From assembly GCA_039090855.1 (NCBI GenBank), contig CM077002.1:83332194-83396193 (forward strand): 64,000 bases of DNA, written 5' to 3'. The DNA comes from Macrothele yani. Its lineage: Eukaryota > Arthropoda > Arachnida > Araneae > Macrothelidae. This document shows, one piece after another, positions 52,391 to 64,000 of the stretch; position 1 is the stretch's first letter, and each line of letters begins with the position of its first letter. The translations under genes were made by a program, and so were the position numbers. The notes below the pieces were generated by a model, which saw nothing but the letters and a program-made list of their open reading frames with translations, had not been told where the DNA came from and ran no database searches.

Positions 52391-52803
52391 ATATTTTCAA
52401 TTCCAACAATATATAAAATTGATCATAACTTTGTATTTGTAACGAATCTTTGTATTGATATGTTAAACTAATAACTTGTGAAATTATACCCGTTACACTG
52501 TTATAATGGCAACGGTCACGACCGATGCGACGTTTGATGACTTATACCCATAATGCATCGTTGCACAACTATATAAAGGAGTACTGCATTGCCTCTTATT
52601 TACAATTCCAACAATATATAAAATTGATCATAACTTTGTATTTGTAACGAATCTTTGTATTGATATGTTAAACTAATAACTTGTGAAATTATACCCGTTA
52701 CACTGTTATAATGGCAACGGTCACGACCGATGCGACGTTTGATGACTTATACCCATAATGCATCGTTGCACTACTGTATAAAGGAGTACTGCATTGCCTC
52801 TGT
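52391..52803 (+). repeat. 205-bp tandem duplication after the Penelope gene
   Basis: Two near-identical units, 52399-52603 and 52604-about 52803, starting AATTCCAACAATATATAAAA and ending GGAGTACTGCATTGCCTCT. Only very few differences, so the duplication is young. Probably part of the Penelope terminal repeat. Confidence 0.9.
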
Positions 52804-52804
52804 T

Positions 52805-52847
52805 CCACCGGATGATGGGGTAAATGTTACCCCGAAAGTGCTAGTGG
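52805..52847 (+). ncRNA. Hammerhead-like motif, 3' of the Penelope element
   Basis: CCAC (helix I), CGGATGA (core, with U4 replaced by G), a strong 7-bp helix II GGGGTAA/TTACCCC with an ATG loop, GAAA, then CTA followed by GTGG pairing with CCAC. The core deviation may abolish cleavage. Confidence 0.45.
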
Positions 52848-52859
52848 GGTATTTTAACT

Positions 52860-55277
52860 GTAAATATCTTTCATATTTTATTAAATATCGTACATAGACG
52901 GTGAGGTTTTCATTTCATTTAGTTTGTTTGTCACATTCGCTAGATTTGTTTACCCGTTCATTCACGTTTCAGGAGGGAAAGTCCATGTTCGACATTCTGC
53001 TCATCCTTTAAAGTCCAGCTTCTTTGTTAGCTTTACGTAAGCTTATCCATCAACGAAGACTTCCACTTATTTTCAACAGAATCTTGCATCGGACGCTACG
53101 ATAGAAGGTAACTCACGACATACAAAATCTTCTTTGGAAACTTTCCTACCTAGTCGAACATTTCAAACATATTCTTCATCTAATTAGACACCTCCAACTA
53201 TTGAAGAGCTTTACGCTCTTCCCCACGGTGATTGATTGTTTCACACTACGTCCTGATACTTCCGCTGTTAGTGTGGCAAAAGCATCCCGACTTCAACTGT
53301 ATGAGCCATCAAAATCATAACCTAGCAAGGTGGGCAATTAAAATTTGTACACCTTAATCGTTTGTTATCTCCAACCCATTCCTTAAGCAATACGAAGATA
53401 CGAAAGACTGCATTCCAGCTTTCTTCCAGCCGCATCATTGAAAGCTGGCACACGACTGGTAAGTCTGCCATAAAAGCGTGTACAATAGAAATCTGCATGG
53501 TCAGAATTACTCTTCACCTTTCTACTTCACTTGTTTTTCGACGATCTTCTATCAGTACCAGCAAAGCTGAAGTTCTGCACTGTTATCATTTCTACTGTAG
53601 ACTTTTTTACTCATTCAATTCCTGAGGTCTACCCTTTGAAGTTTAGTGAAAGGCAGATCCACCGTGAATGTCCACAAACCTGTGTTTACAATATCTTGCG
53701 GGTTTAAGAAAATTACTTGTGTACCATAACCTGAGCTACAGCACTAGTACATTTATGAGGCATAGTACAGAACAGAGGCACCCAAACAGTTTTAGACTAT
53801 CGCATCAGTACCAGCTGTGACACAGTATCTCATACCTGCAGGATCTGCCTTGATTTCATTGATTACGCAGCTCTAGAACTTCCTTCAGTGACAGCATCCA
53901 CGCTAGCGTCTTCATCAGTTGATCCTCCCACAGGTTCCTTACAAGACTATAAGCATACTATTCGTGCACTACAGAATTATTGTCTACTAAAAAAGGAAAG
54001 CTATCTATATCGGCCAACTGAAGCTAGCTTCATCATTTCAACGGCAACATCTACTTCAAAGCCTCCTTCTGATAAGTTTACCACGGCACTCGTGCTTCCA
54101 GTTGAGCCAGAACCATCTTTTCCATCTTGCATTCTGGACAGCCACTGTTCGATGAATGCTTTCTCCGATATCAGTTATCATTAAAACCCTCCAAAGACAT
54201 GCGGTGGTTCAGGGCCAGTAAAATGGCGAGGTTCCATAGAAAAAAAATTATTTCATCAATGCATAACGCTGGAGATGCCACATGATACACGCGACACGAT
54301 AATTTTCTTCAATTTAACTTTTGCATCAAAAAAGGAAACTATCTCATAATTCATCCTATGTAGAAAATTTGATTGCGTAACAGTTGAAAAGTCATAGAAT
54401 TTGGTTAATAATCTACAGAAGTGTAATGATAACTTTTAATAATCTTAGAGTTTTTATAAATACTAGAAGTTGTGATTTTGAAGCGAGACAGCAATTTCAG
54501 AGAAGAGTAACAAATTATTTTATGAAAACTGACACTTCATTCCAGATGACCGATAAAGGAATATAACAGTGGATCCACGCAATGGCATCGAGAATTTACT
54601 GATGTCATACTTCAAATTTTTCTACTCCTCTTCTTCGGTTTCACTTTTTTTACCATCTTTAATCGCGTATTCCCCATCGCTGGTGCTCCGTGGTAACCAC
54701 TTCCAACCGTGGTCAATAGTTATACCCCCTTTCGCTCTCGAAAAACAAGTCTGCCAGAATCCCGCCAAAAAAAAAAAAAAAAAACTTTTCTTCAACACAG
54801 ACACCGTAAAATCACTTCTACTGAATGAAAAACAATGAACGAGAACATGCTGAAAGCTCTCTCGCGCAGGCGCAAGGATTTATCCGTTATTAAAATGTTC
54901 CCACGACAGCACTTTGTAGGCAACGAACTACTTGGAAGCTTTCGAACAGCAGCTTCATCTCATAGCCTAACTACGCCTCCAACTCCATCACTCTTTTCTT
55001 TTAATGTTTTTTTTTTCTTATTTTGGTAATGTTTTTTAAAATTTTACGTTTCTCTGAAAATGGAAGAAAAACAAAAGGCATTTCTCTCTTCCCTGGCCTA
55101 AAACACCAACAAAGCCTGTCATCATGCGGCAGAGAATCATTGGCGCAGCTGCTCCTACCGATTCACCTTTAAAAGTAATTTCTTTGCATTTACCCATCGT
55201 TCGTGCTGTACCATTTCAATCTTTATTGTTTTTAAAAGTATAATGCCCGACAAAATAAGGTGAAACATTTATGCTTA
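52860..55277. other. No gene seen
   Basis: 2.4 kb without repeats I recognise. Frames of 60-98 codons (53362-53625, 53888-54184, 54569-54838) have no motifs. An A-run lies at 54767-54784 and a T-run at 55007-55017. Confidence 0.4.
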
Positions 55278-56507
55278 CACTGAAGAGCAAGTGAATTAGA
55301 GATACCTGTCTAATAACGTGTGGCACCACCTTTCGCCCTGATGACGGCGGCGATTCGTCTCGCCATGGACTCGACAAGTCACCGGAAGCGTTGGGAAGCC
55401 ATACGGATCCACGACCCCTGAACAAGCTCCCACAGTTCACGAAGATTTGATGGAGGGGAAGGGGGGTCAGAGCCTCGAACATCTCTCTCTCTCGATGGCA
55501 TCCCAGATGTGCTCGATGGGATTGGGGGTCAGGTGACCTAGCAGGCCAAAGACGCGAGGTCACGTCGGTGGAGTGTTCATTCAACCATTCGGATACAATT
55601 CGGGAGCGATGGCAAGGTACATTGTCTTGTTGCAGGATGAGGTCCCCAGTGGGATGTTGAAGACGCACAAACGGGAGCAAATGGTCGTCCAGGATATCCC
55701 GGTAACGTTGACCTGTGAGGGACGATGTCACACGTACCAGAGGTCCCATTTCAGTCCACGTAAACAGTCCCCAAACGAGAATGCCACCCTCACCAGCTTG
55801 AAGAGTACCCTGATGGCAAGAAGGATCCGTCGCTTCATGTGGTTTGCGCCGTACTCGTATCCTGCCATCCGCATGTACCAACGAGAATCTCGACTCATCA
55901 GTTCAGGCAACACTTTCTCACATATCTAGGGTCCATTGGCGATGTTCCTGCGCCCATGCTAATCTTTGCACCCTGTAATGTGCGGTCAGCAGCGGTACCC
56001 TCGTGGGACGATGGCTTCTGTACCCCATAGCGAGGAGATGGTTCTGGATGGTGTGGCTGCTTACACGTTTTTGTGCACCAGCGTTAAATTGCCGAGTGAT
56101 TTCTTGCACTGTGGCCCGTCTATCCGCTGTTGCAATGCGAGCTAGCCGACGATGACCCCGCTCATCCACACGCTGTTGTCCACGGCAGTTGGCCCTTGCA
56201 GGGATGGTTTTATCGGATTCGATGTACTCACGGTATACCCGTGACACAGTGGCTCGTGAAAATCCCAGTGCCTGCACGACTTACGAGATGGAGTGACCCA
56301 TTCATCGGGCCCGACAATTTGCCCATGATCAAATGCGCTTAGATCCTTCGTCTTACCCATACAGCGTCCGACTCTTACTGATTGCCGTCGCATCACTCCT
56401 TATATTGTCGGATCGCTGCATACGTCATATCGTTTCCGTTTACAGGGCCGCCCACAGCGCCACATTTGCATAACACCAGCTGTCTCTGATTCAATTGCTC
56501 TTCAGTG
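55278..56507 (-). mobile_element. Tc1-family transposon
   Basis: Inverted ends CACTGAAGAGCAAGTGAAT and CACTGAAGAGCAATTGAAT, continuing imperfectly for about 30 bases. TA on both sides (55276-55277 and 56508-56509). 1230 bases with one transposase gene on the minus strand. A different Tc1 subfamily from 11493-13033 by its TIR and protein. Confidence 0.9.
55310..56360 (-). pseudogene. Tc1 transposase, frameshifted
   Basis: Starts MGKTKDLSAFDHGQIVG. After a shift, QALGFSRATVSRVYREYIES (first HTH) and FNAGAQKRVSSHTIQNHLLA (second HTH). A further break near 55900 precedes the first Asp region. Then GGILVWGLF, LTGQRYRDIL, LILQQDNVPCHRSR (second Asp). In that frame the Glu motif is destroyed (PDPQSHRAHLG), but the other frame reads NPIEH, so an indel near 55530 is responsible. 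It ends SMARRIAAVIRAKGGATRY before the stop at 55310-55312. At least three frameshifts. Confidence 0.85.
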
Positions 56508-56509
56508 TA

Positions 56510-56759
56510 TAATGAAATACAAAAGTTATTTTCATAAATCAACGAAAATAAAAGTTAAAAGAATTAAGAACAACATGTATTTTCTAAGGGGAAGGCTGCT
56601 TATCTTGCATGAGAGGGGGGGCTGAGGCCCTCTAGCCCCTGCTGTTATGTAATAATTTGGAGATATGTATTTCTTCCGTGTGTGTGCGTTAATCATTTAC
56701 ATAAAAATTAACGAAGAAATCCTCATTCTCCTGTTTCATACTCTACCGTCATTGCGCGC

Positions 56760-56790
<31 letters not shown>

Positions 56791-57990
56791 CAGAGCTTTG
56801 CATGTGCGAGTAATTCCATAGACTTACAGAAAAGAAATAATTCCCTAGTCCATCCTTCCTGTTCACATTCTATCAGTGCCCGACAGAAAAAAATATTTGT
56901 GTATAATTAACCATACCAACCAGGCAATTCATTCATTAATTGTATACTTTACATTAATAAATGATTGGATTCCACTTAACGCAGTGTTTGTGTAGTTATA
57001 AAGAATGTTATAATTAACGTCTCGCGAGTGGAAACAGCTTCCCATTCCTCTTTGAAAACTAGGCAGTCAACAAGAGAGTGATGTAGGGCACAAACTTCTG
57101 ACTTCTCGTCGAATTCCATAGCAAGACGGGGATGTCTTCTCCCTCCTAAAACCAATGGCGGCAAATTAATAATGGGTAACTCCGTACAGCCATGGATGCT
57201 CACGGGGTTGCTGAGTTCTCCATCGGAAAAAACCCTGCCAGGCTGCAGTTAGAGCATAAAACACGATAAAAAAAAAGTGAAAAAAGCGCGGTATGACATC
57301 AATGACAGATGAGCCTTCTGATAAAGAGCAAACTAATTACCAAAAGATGACCAACATTTTTTTTAGGACAGCCTAACGCAATTGGTAAAAGTGGTTTTTG
57401 CTGATCACTGCAGCATTTCCAATTCCAACGATCATTAAAGATTGGTGGACACAAGGCAATTAAGTTATTTTACCTGGAAAATTAGAAACCAAAATAAACA
57501 CCAAATGTAAACACCTTTAATCCACACGTCTTTTCTCTGTTAATTTATGTTTAAACTAACAGAATAAATTTATGTTTAATTCATTCTTTATTTAGCACCA
57601 AACATTTCAGGGAACCAAAAGCACAAATTAAATATATGATCCATACTTTCGTCCGAAATTGTGAACTCGAATCCGTTAGTTAAAGAACTAACCTAATGAC
57701 AGTAAGAATGCATTGGGCTATTTACAAGGATATCATTCTATTAGAAGGTAATCCAAAATACACCGAGTTTTACCCAAAAGAAGCTAAATGCACTCGGCGA
57801 AACTGTCCTAATTTTGAGCAGGACCTGTCGAAAACAGCTGTGAGGGAAGTTACTCGTATTTTGCACGAATTCAAACTACTCTTCTTACTATACAAATGCA
57901 GTTGCTTCATGCGATACTCTGATACTACTGGCTTGAATTACAGCATGTTTTAGAACTTTACCTAGGTAATGTCTCGATGTGAAATACCAG
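56510..57990. other. No gene seen; short (GA)n
   Basis: A GA-rich microsatellite lies at 56758-56791. Frames 56976-57203 and 57696-57953 lack motifs. Confidence 0.4.
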
Positions 57991-58008
57991 TCAAGTTTGG
58001 GTTCGGTT

Positions 58009-58286
58009 CATTTCACCGAAAACCACTTAACCGAAGGGTCACTTCCCCGAAAACCACTTGACCGAAGGGTCACTTCACCGAAAATCACTTCACCAAAAAG
58101 TTCATTTCATCGAAAGGTCGTTTCATCAAAAAGTTCATTTCACCGAAAGTTTATTTCGCCGAAAAGTTCACTTCATCGAAAGTTATTTCATTGAAAAGTT
58201 CATTTCGCCGAAAGGTCGTTTTGCCAAAAAGTTCACTTCACCGAAAGATCACTTCGTCGAATGTTCACTTCATCGAAAGATCGTTT
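58009..58286. repeat. Minisatellite of a ~15-bp CACTTCACCGAAAGG word
   Basis: About 18 degenerate copies of (G/A)(T/G)TCA(C/T)TTC(A/G)(C/T)CGAAA(A/G). Frames through it (HRKSLHRK-like) are repeat translation. Confidence 0.92.
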
Positions 58287-58468
58287 TAACCAGCTGCTAA
58301 TTTCTATCGAAAGGCAATATTCTTTGAATTTGAAACTCAAATTTATTTATTTATTTTCGTGAGATGCAACCTAATGCCGATCTCATCCACAGATTTGTCT
58401 CCTAATACCTCAAATATTAGTACTACTCTATAAACGTGTATTTCAGTAAAATCTCACGGGTGTCAGAT

Positions 58469-58640
58469 AAGCGGCCACAAAAATTTTAAGGGGCCGTATA
58501 AAAATTGCGTTTTTGACCGCTTCGTGGCCACGAACCCCAGAGGTTGGTCATCTGAGTCATATAAAGTTTCCGTAATTTCGTCTTTTTTTAATTGCGATAA
58601 TTAATGTAATTCTTTATGAAAAATGTTTATGATCTACAAC
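58469..58640 (-). repeat. Second copy of the 31.93-32.09 kb repeat segment
   Basis: GGCCACAAAAATTTTAAGGG, AAAATTGCGTTTTTGACCGC and TTGCGATAATTAATGTAATT match 31930-32090 in reverse complement. Confidence 0.85.
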
Positions 58641-59031
58641 TCAAAAAAATATTTCAATGTTTACAAACTTACAATGAAGATACGAAAAAAGGTTTATCAT
58701 TGGTATGTTACAACTCGTCTTGTTACAGTTTTCCAGTTCATTAGGGGTCGGAATCCCCACGGTCCAGGATCTCCTTTGTATACCGAATACATACATAATG
58801 TGTTACGGTGCCCTTTGACCAAATTTGATCCTTGCACCAACATTTTTTCAATAAACAACAGTATGTAACTAATGTCAACTCTTTACCTTACTGAAGGAAG
58901 TCAAATAACATTGCTTCAAAAATAAATCCCATTGCACCTTACTTTCTCCTTAGAAAAATACAAAATTTCTAAATTACAGAAATAGATGGAAAAAGTAACG
59001 TTGGGGATATCATCAGATTATTATTTCTTTT
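58641..59031. other. No gene seen
   Basis: AT-rich. Frame 58623-58868 has no recognisable motif. Confidence 0.35.
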
Positions 59032-59226
59032 TTTATTGAAAGTTTAACCACCACCGAGTGCAAATCGATGGGCTATAAGCAGACGCTCGCCCCTAACTTA
59101 GGGCGACTGGTTCCAGGGAAGGGAGAGAGCCAGGGCCGTAAGACAAACACAACATTCATGCGTTACAGGGATTCGAACCCGGACCCTTCACGGACGAATG
59201 GTCAGAAGCCTGATCCAGCGGGGCGG
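59032..59226 (-). mobile_element. SINE-A copy 8, diverged
   Basis: Box B GATTCGAACCC and the body are present. Part of the head (about 20 bases including the leading half of box A) is deleted before GGGGCGGC. Confidence 0.82.
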
Positions 59227-59324
59227 CATTATCACTTTATAGAGTACAATAACTTAGAATGGTGTACCAGTGAAAAAACAACAACAACAAGAAAAAAACG
59301 CCGCATATCTTCTGAATGACTTTT

Positions 59325-59570
59325 TTGTTTGGGGATTTAACGACCACTGGAAACAACTTTAAGGGATATAAGCAGTCGCCCCTTCCTAATTTAGGGCCAC
59401 TGTTTCCAGGAAAGGGAGATAACCAGTGTCATACGACGAACACATCACCCATGCCTCGTCCGGGACTCGAAGCCGGGAGTATCTCTGACGAATAGTCAAA
59501 ACGCAGCGCTTGGACAAAACCCCTTAATTTTTAGGGGTTTTTGGCTTGGACCACTGCGCTACCGGGGAGA
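59325..59570 (-). mobile_element. SINE-A copy 9, old
   Basis: Recognisable by GGGATTTAACGACCACTGG, GATATAAGCAGTCGCC and CACTGCGCTACCGGGG. An AAACCCCTTAATTTTTAGGGGTTTT hairpin-like insertion (about 59517-59542) sits in the head. Confidence 0.78.
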
Positions 59571-59580
59571 CTTTATTCTG

Positions 59581-59686
59581 CTGACGTACGCAGGTAAGGA
59601 TTAATTCTGTTGATGTACGCAGGTGGAGATCAATTCTGTTGACGTACGCAGGTAGGGATTAATTCTGCAGACGTATGCAGGTATAG
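59581..59686. repeat. 29-bp minisatellite, about four copies
   Basis: Unit GACGTACGCAGGTAGGGATT plus AATTCTGTT, with point changes. Confidence 0.88.
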
Positions 59687-59909
59687 TTCTGAGTACCACT
59701 GTGTTCGTATACTCAGAATGAATGTTTTCGAACTTACGAGTCGAGAAACTGTTCCCTCAAAACCACAGCCGTCCAAACCTTTTCTTTGAAATACACGTAG
59801 GTGAAATGTACAATTATCAGCACCATGAAAACGCTATTGCCAGCAAGAATTTGTGGGTTTTAAGCAGGTGTTTTGGAAAACGCCACATATACCGGGAATG
59901 TTGTGAGCA

Positions 59910-60113
59910 GCCCTCGGTGTCGCAGTGGTCTAAGCGACGGCTTCTGGGTTCGAATCCCGCGGAAGCATGGATATTTTCTTTGTCTTACGGCAGTGGCTCT
60001 CTCCCTTCCTTGGAACCACTCGCCCTGAATTAGGGACAGGCGGCTGCTTATAGCCCATCAAGTTGCTCACGGAGGCCGTTAATCCCCCTCCCTCCAAAAA
60101 AAAAAAAAAAAAG
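59910..60113 (+). mobile_element. SINE-A copy 10, diverged
   Basis: Box A GGTGTCGCAGTGGTC and box B GGGTTCGAATCCCG with a shortened spacer (variable-arm segment deleted). Body and A-tail retained. Confidence 0.82.
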
Positions 60114-63100
60114 AAAAACGACAACAAAAGAGTTGTGCTTAAGACAAATCGCTAGTTACGTGGAAAATCTTAGATATGATTTCAGTCAGTCATCGCATAA
60201 AAAGATGCATATGTTCCCAAAAAATTCTAGAAGTACGTGGGTAATGTTACAGCTAGCCAATGTGAAAAGATCTTTTACTTTTTTTTCTTTGCAGCATAAT
60301 CCTGAGAGCTGATAACACGATAGATTTCGAATACATATGTGTGCTACCTAGCTGGAGCATTTTGAATCGAAAAAACCGAAAATTTATAATGTGTGGCACT
60401 ATAGAAACTGGAAGGGAAAAAAATTAAATGTGGTCTCAAACACCGCGATTTCTTGCCACATACAAAAAATATTCTGATGCCCTTAGTGGGAAAATTACAT
60501 ACCTGGAAAATCAGAAAACGTGTGGATAATATCGGTCAGAGTTTTCCTGTGACAAAAGACTTTTTCTAAAGCCACTAATGGAAACTGAGATATGATACGA
60601 AATAAAAAAAAATTCAAATGTTCCCCACATACCGAGAAAATTTTGCACAGAAGAATCGGAAAGTTCATACGAAAATTTTAATCAGTATTGTAGTTACTGA
60701 CGTTAGTTTTGAATCAAGTTTTCTTGCAACGAATATGTGTCAAACCCCAAACACATGTTTATGTTACTGCACAGAAATGTACATTTGCCCCCAACACACA
60801 CAATGCACATTTACGTAGCCTCGAGAAATCCCTTGCACGTTATTTACTAGAAAGTGTTGACCACTGTATAATACAAAAATATTTTTTTCAAACAGCTTTT
60901 TAAAAGTAAAGATACCACAGAAAATGCGTTTATAGGCTTTTCCCTGATACATAGGAAAACTGCTTCCGTCGGGGGTGGGGTTGTAGAGGAAATTCTTATA
61001 ACATAATTATCATGGTCCAGCTAATGATATATTAATATATATATAAGGCAAAGGAAATATTCACCACAAAAACGTTTTCAACGGAAAAAACTACTTCAAA
61101 AGCATTTCTTACTGGCGGTAGAAGGGGAGGGGGGGGGGGTGGATTTAGATGCATCCATCACCTTTACCAGTAATTGAACAGAGTTGCTCACTTTGTATAC
61201 TTACTAGGGAAAAGTAATTCCAGTTTCAGCTTCGTCGTCTGAGGTAAGTGGTTTTATCGTGAACAGTTTAAATAACGTTATTTATTACTGAATTCTACTC
61301 TCATTCCCAGGGTAATCTCAGTCTGATGTTGCTAGTCTTCGGTTTTTTGAAGCAAAAATTTGAGAGAGGAAAAATATGTATAATTAAATTTTAACAGCAG
61401 TTTGTCTTACTCGTCAGGAAACAACCTTCAAAAACTGTATAGAAAATGGAAAACAGAATCTCTGCGAAGAGTATTATTATTTGGACTCACATGAATAACA
61501 ATTCATGGGTAATTTTTTTAGTATTACCCTTGATTGCTACATAGCCAGAGACTTCGTGAGCATGGATCCTTCGTAAGCATAACATTTCTTATCGAATTGA
61601 ATTTCGTACCTCTTGATATCACGCGAAATATTTTGGCGAGTAAGAATGGGGTTATACTGTTTTTAAAATGTAATGTTCTTCGAAATGGCACAGATAATCA
61701 ACAGTGTGATTCAAATAGCCATCCGTGCTCCTACACGGCTGGTAAAAATACGACAATGCGAAGAGCTAAATTGTTGAAAAATATTTTTTTTAACTGCGAT
61801 GGATTCAGGGCAGTAACTGGGGGAAGATGATTAGTCTAAAAAATGGATATTGTTACAAATAAATAATTGATTGAACTTTTATTTTTAATAGTTTATGAAA
61901 ATTGTTTTGATATTTCATTATAAACATAAATACATATTATTTTGTTAAGGGCCTGGAGAGGAAGAAACATGTGTCCTTTTCTTTTTTCTTGAGAAAACGC
62001 GAATATTTGGAAGAACATATAGAAAGAAAAAAAGAAAGAAAAGAAAACGAAAGAAAGGAAAGAAAAGGAGGAAGAAAGCAAATTGTGAATATATAGCGCA
62101 AGTGGATTTGCGTTCTACGCTGAAACAAGTTAAGCGACAATGAAATCTTGAATTGGTGCCATGAAACTTCTGGGAAGTCAATTGCTCAAAAGAAAATTTT
62201 GACTTCCTCTTGAATCGAGAATTAGAGGATGAATGAAATTTTTTTATATATGACCTCATTTTTATGAATGGACAGGAATAATGCATGTTTTTCATTTGAC
62301 CATGCCTTATTACACAGGAGAAATCCGTTTGTGAAGTTAATTTACAAAACTCTTAGTAAAACAATGATTTTATATGAGTAACCCTTCTTTCTGTATTTTT
62401 TACCCTTCGTCTCTGATTTTCATACGAAACGCTTTATTTTTAGAAGTCAGGATTGGTTTCGTAAATCAAATTTGAAATGGCGAAAGTTTCTTTCTCTCTC
62501 TGGTATTTGTAAAATTACACGCTATTTAAATAAATTAACAAAGAACGAGAAAAAATTTACTAGCTGTATTTGAGCGAAAATCAATATAACAGAGTTAACA
62601 ATTTTACACAATGCCCCTGATCAGATGGTTAAGAGCTTCCTGGCCCTGGCACACCCCAAGATATTTTGATAGACTTCAGTTAACTGGAAATTCTTTTTTT
62701 TTTTTTTTAAAGAAAAGAGCAAAGCATAGCTTGTTTTGTTCAAATGCATCAAGTTTCGTGTTTTTGTTCATAAAAATTTTGAAGCTTATTTAATATAATG
62801 CGAGACGAAATATTCTCTTCATTAGACCCACGGAGAAAGTTTTTTTTTTTTTTTTTTTTTGCCAGCATTCATCTCTTCTCGTCAGAAAATACGATCCTCT
62901 CTTTTTATCTTTTGTTGTTGTTGCTTTAGTTTCACTTGGTATGTTTATATTAGCATAATAGCGCACTTTTGCTTTGCTACCTTTGTGCTGTTTTTAGGTA
63001 TTTTATTTATGAGGTAGCACAGGGAATGGTGAGTTCCATTTAATATCTTTGCAGATGTTTCGTTACATAAATATTTTTTTAATTGGTCTCTACAAGTGCC

Positions 63101-63116
63101 CTCCCCCCTCTTGTTT
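60114..63116. other. No gene seen
   Basis: 3 kb of AT-rich DNA without recognised repeats or coding motifs. A G-run lies at 61119-61140 and T-runs at 62695-62709 and 62840-62861. Confidence 0.4.
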
Positions 63117-63304
63117 CAGGGTTTAACGACCACCCATTGTAAGCAACTCTAAGTATCCGCTCGTCCCTGATTTAGAGCCACTGGTTCTAGGGTTACACAG
63201 AGACAGCGCTGTAAAGCAAACGCATCATGCATGCCTCTTCCGGACTCGAACCCTGGTCTGATTGGACGACTAGCCGGAAACTGACCGTTTGGCCACAGGG
63301 GCAG
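63117..63304 (-). mobile_element. SINE-A copy 11, old
   Basis: GGGTTTAACGACCACC, GTAAGCAACTC, GAGCCACTGGTTCTAG and GGCCACAGGGGCAGC are recognisable. Many changes and deletions. Confidence 0.75.
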
Positions 63305-63311
63305 CAGCTAG

Positions 63312-63314
<3 letters not shown>

Positions 63315-63348
<34 letters not shown>
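63315..63348. repeat. (TG)n microsatellite
   Basis: About 17 TG units directly beside the SINE. Confidence 0.95.
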
Positions 63349-63352
<4 letters not shown>

Positions 63353-63536
63353 CTTTGCTGTATGCCGTATACATTGCAGCCAAAACTTATAGTTTGGCTC
63401 CTGCCCATAACTACATTAAAGTAATAGGGGAATGAGAGTACATCCATTTGGTTATGCGTATTAGAAAATACATTTCGCACACTTCCTTCAGTTTCGGCCA
63501 ATATACATTCCCATTAGAATGACCTCCCCCACCACT

Positions 63537-63538
<2 letters not shown>

Positions 63539-63586
<48 letters not shown>

Positions 63587-63795
63587 ATTGGAGGTTTAAC
63601 GACTACCGTGAGCAACTCAATGGGCTATAAGCAGTCGCCCGTCCCTAATTTAGGGTCACTGGTTCCAGGGAAGGGAGAGAGCCAGTGCCGTAAGACAAAC
63701 ACAACATCCATGCCTGACCGGGATTCGAACCCGGACCCCTTACGGACGAATGATCAGAGGCCAACGCCTTAGACCACTGCGCCACCGGGGCGGCC
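63539..63795 (-). mobile_element. SINE-A copy 12 with a ~47-bp T/A tail
   Basis: Near-consensus. Long T-run (tail) at 63539-63585. Target duplication CCCACCACTTC at 63528-63538 and 63796-63806. Probably the youngest copy here. Confidence 0.93.
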
Positions 63796-64000
63796 CCCAC
63801 CACTTCAAGCTCTATTCCCCGAAGATGAATACACTTCGCTCTCCGCCCCATTTTCCTCGCTGTAAACACAACCTTTTATTTTTTTTTGGCTACTTTGTTG
63901 TGGCTTATATTTGTTTGTTTTTAATATTTTTCTTTTTGGAGGAAGGAGAGGGGGGGGGGGGGGACGGTCGTCCCGAAAAAATTAAATATGATCCCAACAT

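Noticed and set aside
53362..54184. Possible unannotated gene in the 53-54 kb region
   Set aside because: Only short frames without motifs or convincing splice signals.
57979..58300. Frames with repeating HRKSLHRK-type sequence
   Set aside because: Translation of the 15-bp minisatellite.

Overview
This is eukaryotic intergenic DNA made almost entirely of transposable elements. The mix is Penelope-like elements with GIY-YIG nuclease, Tc1/mariner, several hATs, a Gypsy LTR element, an RTE retrotransposon, three tRNA-related short-element families and long minisatellites. It suggests an invertebrate animal, most likely an arthropod, but I cannot name the species. I see no confident host gene. 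The best candidate is a broken THAP-domain exon at about 23.2 kb.

0-18.3 kb is a stack of nested insertions. Two Penelope 3' ends sit head-to-head (250-1415). Next comes the 5' part of a Penelope element (1440-2155), whose RT resumes at 16.49 kb. Between the two lies a DNA transposon with ~700-bp terminal inverted repeats (TIRs; about 2155-16486) and a decayed minus-strand gene. Its right TIR was split by a Gypsy LTR retrotransposon (5109-15964). That element was hit by an RTE (10692-14606, 13-bp target duplication), and the RTE by a Tc1 (11493-13033, TA duplication). The Gypsy keeps integrase upstream of RT/RNase H, the reverse of ordinary Gypsy order. A Transib/RAG1-like relic follows (17.34-18.31 kb).

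18.3-35.5 kb holds SINEs, a 310-bp palindrome, a THAP relic, two minisatellite classes, a 1.6-kb MITE-like element, a 680-bp CT-rich tract, an inverted array of ~130-bp repeats (30.7-32.1 kb) and a dead full-length mariner (33.3-34.2 kb).

35.5-44.1 kb holds a Tc1 relic split by a 3.6-kb hAT with a perfect 8-bp duplication. Inside the hAT are Helitron-type coding remnants, a SINE, a 65-bp RTE 3' end and a miniature LTR element (37194-37782) whose 164-bp LTRs each contain a tRNA-like sequence. A second member of this miniature family (43056-43462) interrupts a ZMYM1/hAT-type gene relic. A hAT-like MITE lies at 40879-41934.

44.1-52.9 kb holds an inverted partner of the 24.5-28.2 kb minisatellite composite, a hAT-like 5' end, and two head-to-head Penelope elements. 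The plus-strand one is nearly complete. Hammerhead-ribozyme-like motifs lie downstream of both.

52.9-64 kb is sparse: one Tc1 (55278-56507), a ~15-bp-period minisatellite, a 29-bp minisatellite and five SINE copies.

No genes appear to cooperate as a pathway. Relationships are those of insertion order and of non-autonomous elements using enzymes of autonomous ones.
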